Source of the DNA: an uncultured Sphingomonas sp.
GTDB lineage: Bacteria; Pseudomonadota; Alphaproteobacteria; Sphingomonadales; Sphingomonadaceae
Direction of reading: 5' to 3'
Length of the DNA stretch: 64,000 nt
Assembly: GCF_946478955.1 (NCBI RefSeq)
Contig: NZ_CAMLDL010000001.1
Location: forward strand, 62,001 to 126,000
Below, in pieces: positions 60,240 to 64,000 of the stretch; within the stretch, counting starts at the first letter, position 1; the number at the start of each line of letters is the position of its first letter. A program made the translations under genes and the position numbers. Under the pieces are notes generated by a model. The model made no database searches. It was not told the DNA's origin and saw only the letters and a list, made by a program, of their open reading frames with translations.

Positions 60240-60307
60240 CGTCCTGAGCATAGTCGAAGGGCATGGTACCAACGCCGAGAATACGCCCTTCGACCATGCT
60301 CAGGACG
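60240..60307. repeat. Long perfect-arm inverted repeat between gap and pgk
   Basis: GTCCTGAGCATAGTCGAAGGGC (60241-60262) is the reverse complement of GCCCTTCGACCATGCTCAGGAC (60285-60306) except for one base, which can still form a G-U pair in RNA. The loop is 22 bases. This is a known dispersed type in Proteobacteria (from general knowledge), here within a polycistronic gap-pgk transcript. Confidence 0.85.
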
Positions 60308-60330
60308 TACGACATTGGTGCCTTGCCCGC

Positions 60331-61338
60331 TTAGATCAGCTTGGCCATCGCGCTGGCGGTATCGACCATGCGGTTGGAGAAGCCCCATTCATTGTCGTAC
60401 CAGCTGACCACGCGGACCAGCTTTCCGTCGAGGACCGCGGTTTCGAGGCTGTCGACGGTCGAGCTTGCCGGCGAGCCGTTGAGGTCGATCGAGACCAGCG
60501 GTTCGTCGGTGTAATCGAGGATACCCTTCAGGCGGCCCGATTCCGATGCATCCTTGAGGATCTTGTTCACCTCTTCAACGCTGGTGTCCTTCTTCGGGGT
60601 GAAGGTGAGGTCGACCAGACTGACGTTAGGGGTCGGCACGCGCACGGCCGATCCGTCCAGCTTGCCCTTCAGTTCCGGCAGCACTTCGCCCACCGCGCGG
60701 GCAGCGCCAGTGGTCGTCGGAATGATGCTCATACCGGCAGCGCGCATACGGCGCATGTCGCCGTGGATCTGATCCAGAATTTTCTGATCGTTGGTGTAGG
60801 CGTGGATCGTCGTCATCAGGCCGCGCTCAATGCCGATCGTGTCATTCAGCACCTTGGCGACGGGCGCGAGGCAGTTAGTGGTGCAGCTGGCGTTGCTGAC
60901 GATGATGTCGCCACTGGCCAGCTTGTCGTCGTTGACACCATAGACGACCGTGAGGTCGACATTCTTGGCGGGGGCCGAGATGAGGACACGCTTTGCGCCT
61001 GCGTCAATATGCTTCTGCGCGCTGTCGCGGTCGGTGAAGAAACCAGTGCATTCCAGAACAATGTCGACGCCCAGTTCGCCGTGCGGCAGCTTGGCGGGGT
61101 CGCGTTCGGCGGTCACGCGAATGCGCTGGCCGTCGACGATCATCGTGTCGCCTTCGGCGCTAACCTCGCCCGGCCATTTGCCGTGGACACTGTCGCGGTT
61201 GAACAGCATCGCATTGACCTTGGCATCGCCCAGATCGTTGATCGACACCAGCTCAAGTCCGCTGTCCTTGCGGCTCAATAGCGCGCGGGCGACGAGACGG
61301 CCAATGCGGCCAAAACCATTGATTGCGACCTTGGTCAT
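60331..61338 (-). CDS. gap: Glyceraldehyde-3-phosphate dehydrogenase
   Basis: 335 residues. NAD-binding [11 protein letters not shown], catalytic Cys in [12 protein letters not shown], and [13 protein letters not shown] near the C-terminus. Oxidises glyceraldehyde-3-phosphate. The ATG overlaps the tkt stop by four bases. The palindromic repeat at 60240-60307 lies after it. Confidence 0.97.
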   Translation of the reverse strand: MTKVAINGFGRIGRLVARALLSRKDSGLELVSINDLGDAKVNAMLFNRDSVHGKWPGEVSAEGDTMIVDGQRIRVTAERDPAKLPHGELGVDIVLECTGFFTDRDSAQKHIDAGAKRVLISAPAKNVDLTVVYGVNDDKLASGDIIVSNASCTTNCLAPVAKVLNDTIGIERGLMTTIHAYTNDQKILDQIHGDMRRMRAAGMSIIPTTTGAARAVGEVLPELKGKLDGSAVRVPTPNVSLVDLTFTPKKDTSVEEVNKILKDASESGRLKGILDYTDEPLVSIDLNGSPASSTVDSLETAVLDGKLVRVVSWYDNEWGFSNRMVDTASAMAKLI

Positions 61339-63326
61339 GAAGGTTTCCTTATGTTCTGGTTCAGATGATCGACCACCCTGGCGGTGATCTTGTCTGGGGT
61401 TAGTCCGAAATATTCATAGAGTGCCTCGGCGGGCGCAGACGCGCCGAAGCGGTCAATGCCAAAGCGGAGGCCATGGAGGCCGGTGTAGCGTTCCCAGCCG
61501 AATGTCGTCCCCGCCTCAATCGACACGCGCAGCAGATCCTTGTTCGACACGTCGGGCAGGATATTGTTGCGATAATCCTCGTCCTGCGCGTCGAATGCTT
61601 CAGTGCAGGGCATGGAAACGACGTCGGCACCAACTCCTTGCGCTTCCAACTTCTTGGCGACCTCGACCGCAAGGCTGACCTCGCTACCCGTACCGATCAG
61701 AATGACTTTCCGCTCCGCTTCTGCCTCCTTGAGGCGGTACGCGCCTTTGGCCGATAGGTTTTCGCTGGCGCTGGTGCGGAGCGCGGGCAGGTTCTGGCGA
61801 GACAGGGCGAGCAGGCTCGGCCCCTTTGCGGCCAGCGCAATCGCCCAGCATTCCGCCGTCTCAACCGCATCGGCAGGGCGGTAAACGCGCAGGATCGGCA
61901 TGGCACGAAGGCTCTGCAGCTGCTCGATCGGCTGGTGCGTCGGGCCGTCTTCGCCGAGGCCGATGGAATCATGCGTCATGACATGGACGACATGGGCGCT
62001 TTCGATCGCACCAAGACGAATGGCGCCGCGGCTGTAATCGCTGAACACCAGGAACGTGCCGCCATAAGGCATCACGCCGCCGTGAAGCGCCATACCGTTC
62101 ATGGCCGCAGCCATACCGAATTCACGGATGCCATAATGGATATAGCGACCGGCATAGTTCGACGAGTCGAGCACTGACAGGCCGGGCGTCTGCGTGTTGT
62201 TCGACGGTGTAAGGTCGGCGGAACCGCCAATAGTCGACGCATTGACGGCATTGATCGCATCGAGCGCCATTTCGCTTGCCTTGCGGGTGGCAACCGTCGG
62301 CTTGTCGGCGACAAGCTTATCAACCAGCGGCTTCAACCAGCTATCGTCGAGCTTGCCGTCAATGCGATCAAGGAACGCAGCCTTTTCGCCGCTGGCGTTG
62401 AGCCGCTTCAGCCATTCATCGCGATCCTTGCCGCCGCGGCCTCCGGCATCGCGCCATGCCTGCAGCACATCTTCGGGAATGACGAACGGCGGACTGTCCC
62501 AACCCAATTCCTTGCGGGCGGCGGCGATTTCGTCGGCGCCGAGCGGCGATCCGTGCGTCGCGCTGGTGCCCTGCTTGTTGGGGGCGCCGAAGCCAATGAT
62601 GGTACGACAGCGGATCAGCGACGGACGCTGTTCTTCCTCCACTGCCTCTTCGATTGCCTTTGATACTTTGGCACTGTCCATTCCGTCGCACTCGAACGTC
62701 TGCCAGCCCATTGCTTCAAAGCGGCCAAGCACATCCTCGTTGCGCGACAGGTCGGTCGACCCGTCGATGGTAATGCGGTTATCATCCCACAACACGATCA
62801 GGCGACCGAGTTTCAGGTTGGAGGCGATCCCAGCCGCTTCCAGATTGATTCCTTCCATGAGGTCGCCGTCACCGCAGATGACGTAGGTGCGGTGATCGAC
62901 CAGATCGTCGCCATAAATGGCGTTAAGGTGACGTTCGGCAATCGCCATGCCAACCGCGTTGGCAAAACCTTGCCCTAACGGTCCGGTCGTCGCCTCAATC
63001 CCCGCCAGCTCATAGCTTTCGGGGTGGCCTGCCGCCGGGCTGTGCAGCTGACGGAAGTTCTTGATGTCCTCAATCGTCGGGCGGTCATAACCCGTTAGAT
63101 AGAGCAGCGAGTAAAGCAGCATCGAGCCGTGACCTGCCGACAAGACAAAGCGGTCGCGGTCCGGCCATTTGGGATCGGCGGGATCAAACTTCAGATGTTT
63201 CGTGAACAGCGCGGTCGCGGCGTCGGCCATGCCCATCGGCATTCCGGGGTGGCCACTATTGGCTTGCTGGACAGCATCCATCGCCAGGGCGCGGATAGCA
63301 TTGGCGAGTCGGCGTTGCGTCGGCAT
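61335..63326 (-). CDS. tkt: Transketolase
   Basis: 663 residues. ThDP motif [18 protein letters not shown] ... [11 protein letters not shown], substrate His in [11 protein letters not shown], and the Pyr-domain Glu and [12 protein letters not shown]. It links the pentose phosphate and glycolytic pathways. First gene of the tkt-gap-pgk operon; divergent from the small ZapA-linked gene with 132 bases between. Confidence 0.97.
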   Translation of the reverse strand: MPTQRRLANAIRALAMDAVQQANSGHPGMPMGMADAATALFTKHLKFDPADPKWPDRDRFVLSAGHGSMLLYSLLYLTGYDRPTIEDIKNFRQLHSPAAGHPESYELAGIEATTGPLGQGFANAVGMAIAERHLNAIYGDDLVDHRTYVICGDGDLMEGINLEAAGIASNLKLGRLIVLWDDNRITIDGSTDLSRNEDVLGRFEAMGWQTFECDGMDSAKVSKAIEEAVEEEQRPSLIRCRTIIGFGAPNKQGTSATHGSPLGADEIAAARKELGWDSPPFVIPEDVLQAWRDAGGRGGKDRDEWLKRLNASGEKAAFLDRIDGKLDDSWLKPLVDKLVADKPTVATRKASEMALDAINAVNASTIGGSADLTPSNNTQTPGLSVLDSSNYAGRYIHYGIREFGMAAAMNGMALHGGVMPYGGTFLVFSDYSRGAIRLGAIESAHVVHVMTHDSIGLGEDGPTHQPIEQLQSLRAMPILRVYRPADAVETAECWAIALAAKGPSLLALSRQNLPALRTSASENLSAKGAYRLKEAEAERKVILIGTGSEVSLAVEVAKKLEAQGVGADVVSMPCTEAFDAQDEDYRNNILPDVSNKDLLRVSIEAGTTFGWERYTGLHGLRFGIDRFGASAPAEALYEYFGLTPDKITARVVDHLNQNIRKPS

Positions 63327-63458
63327 GGATTCTCCACTGGCTCGGGCGGCCCAAAGGAGTCGCGGGCCGATGGTTTGGTGCCTATTGTCGCTGGGGCGCG
63401 GGGCGTCAACCTTAGTGGCGCTTGCAGCGACCCTCCTTCTTGCTTAGTCATTTGAGGG

Positions 63459-63650
63459 ATGGACGATAAGGTGCTGGAAAATGCGATGGATCGCACCGAA
63501 CGTGCGCTCCTCAGGATCGAGCGGGCGATCGAGCGCGGTGCGATGAATCCGCCGATCGCAGCCGGCGACGGCCGCGATGAGGTGCTGCGGACGCGTGTTG
63601 CGGATGTGCTGGCCGAACTGGATGAGATGATCAGGGAGGCTGGGGTCTGA
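63459..63650 (+). CDS. Small coiled-coil protein upstream of zapA
   Basis: 63 residues, almost entirely helical (NAMDRTERALLRIERAIERG, then VADVLAELDEMIREAGV). Such short ORFs often precede zapA in Sphingomonadales and their function is not established. Stop and zapA ATG overlap (TGATG), so the products are made together; a link to FtsZ-ring assembly is inferred only from this. Confidence 0.72.
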   Translation: MDDKVLENAMDRTERALLRIERAIERGAMNPPIAAGDGRDEVLRTRVADVLAELDEMIREAGV

Positions 63651-63964
63651 TGGCCGAAGTGGAACTCGTTATTGCCGGTCGGCCGTACCGCGTCGCCTGT
63701 CGCGCGGGAGAGGAAGATAATCTGCGCAAGGCCGGTGCGCTGGTCGATCAGAAGAGCCGCGAGGCGCTCGCCGGGCTTGGCACGCTTAGTGAATCCCGGC
63801 AGCTTTTGTTTGCAGCACTGCTGCTTGCCGACCAAATGGCCGAAGGAAAAGAAATTGAATTGCCGACCGGCCCCGACCCCGAGCTGGTTGCGAAAGCTGA
63901 GCGAATCGCTGATCGGCTGGAATCTCTGGCGGATGCTCTTGAGCGCGGCCCCCAAGACGACTAA
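63650..63964 (+). CDS. zapA: Cell division protein ZapA
   Basis: 104 residues. N-terminal beta/alpha segment ELVIAGRPYRVACRAGEEDNLRKAGALVD is the ZapA fold, followed by a coiled coil (LADQMAEGKEIE ... AERIADRLESLADALE). It bundles FtsZ filaments. The 36 bases after its stop reach the window edge and could start the 6S RNA gene that often follows zapA, but this cannot be judged here. Confidence 0.92.
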   Translation: MAEVELVIAGRPYRVACRAGEEDNLRKAGALVDQKSREALAGLGTLSESRQLLFAALLLADQMAEGKEIELPTGPDPELVAKAERIADRLESLADALERGPQDD

Positions 63965-64000
63965 ATAGGTGGCGACGGGTACTGCCTCGCACGAGCCACT

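Noticed and set aside
63965..64000. Start of a 6S RNA gene after zapA
   Set aside because: Only 36 bases remain; the bulge structure that defines 6S RNA cannot be judged.

Overview
The window looks like chromosomal core DNA of a GC-rich alphaproteobacterium, most likely of the order Sphingomonadales. Reasons: a ChvG/ChvI - HprK - RapZ - PTS block; a LexA gene with a GTTC-N7-GTTC operator; the lexA-comEC-gltX-gltA neighbourhood; DUF2336 and DUF1467 proteins; a complex I operon that runs into birA, coaX and RNase J; and a class I aldolase-pgk-gap-tkt-ZapA cluster. No rRNA, tRNA, IS element, phage gene or CRISPR array was found, and no stretch above 300 bases lacks a gene.

Layout. 1-3925 (+): end of response regulator chvI, sensor kinase chvG, HPr kinase, RapZ, EIIA(Man-like) and HPr, closely packed as one operon. 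4015-5996 (+): an rRNA/tRNA methyltransferase and two adjacent META-domain lipoproteins, the first behind a possible EcfG-type promoter. 5993-8565 (-): rmuC, a GFA-family protein and a GDT1/UPF0016 Mn exporter that follows a recognisable yybP-ykoY manganese riboswitch. 8808-10419 (+): a chromate transporter gene followed by a cytosolic copper storage protein. 10438-13935: def and recR (-), then fmt, truA and panD (+). A palindromic repeat is inserted in frame inside fmt. 14052-20480: alpha/beta hydrolase, ygiD, trxB, pyrG, secG, a periplasmic duplicated-domain protein and tpiA. 20631-29091 (+, except comEC): ppiD-like foldase, a TrpG/PabA-type amidotransferase, lexA, a VOC protein, comEC (-), gltX and gltA. 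The rest of the trp operon, often found here in relatives, is absent.

29095-35383: a poorly characterised group: a histidine-kinase-like protein whose phospho-acceptor His appears to be Asp, a DUF2336 protein, a membrane protein with a nucleotidyltransferase-like front, and a large coiled-coil membrane protein. 35123-53442 (-): DUF1467, rnj, coaX, birA and the full 14-gene nuo operon (A-N), with a small extra membrane protein between nuoE and nuoF and a repeat between nuoJ and nuoI. 53539-63326 (-): suhB-like phosphatase, efp, M23 peptidase, L,D-transpeptidase, thiE, fba, pgk, gap and tkt. 63459-63964 (+): a small coiled-coil protein and zapA.

Together the genes cover envelope sensing and PTS regulation, metal homeostasis, translation initiation and termination factors, respiration through complex I, and lower glycolysis/pentose phosphate metabolism. 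The least ordinary features are short: several families of inverted repeats (one translated within fmt), the manganese riboswitch, the SOS box, the lost trp/moa genes, the kinase-like protein lacking its histidine, and a birA gene without a canonical start codon upstream of its conserved Ser-Thr-Asn motif.
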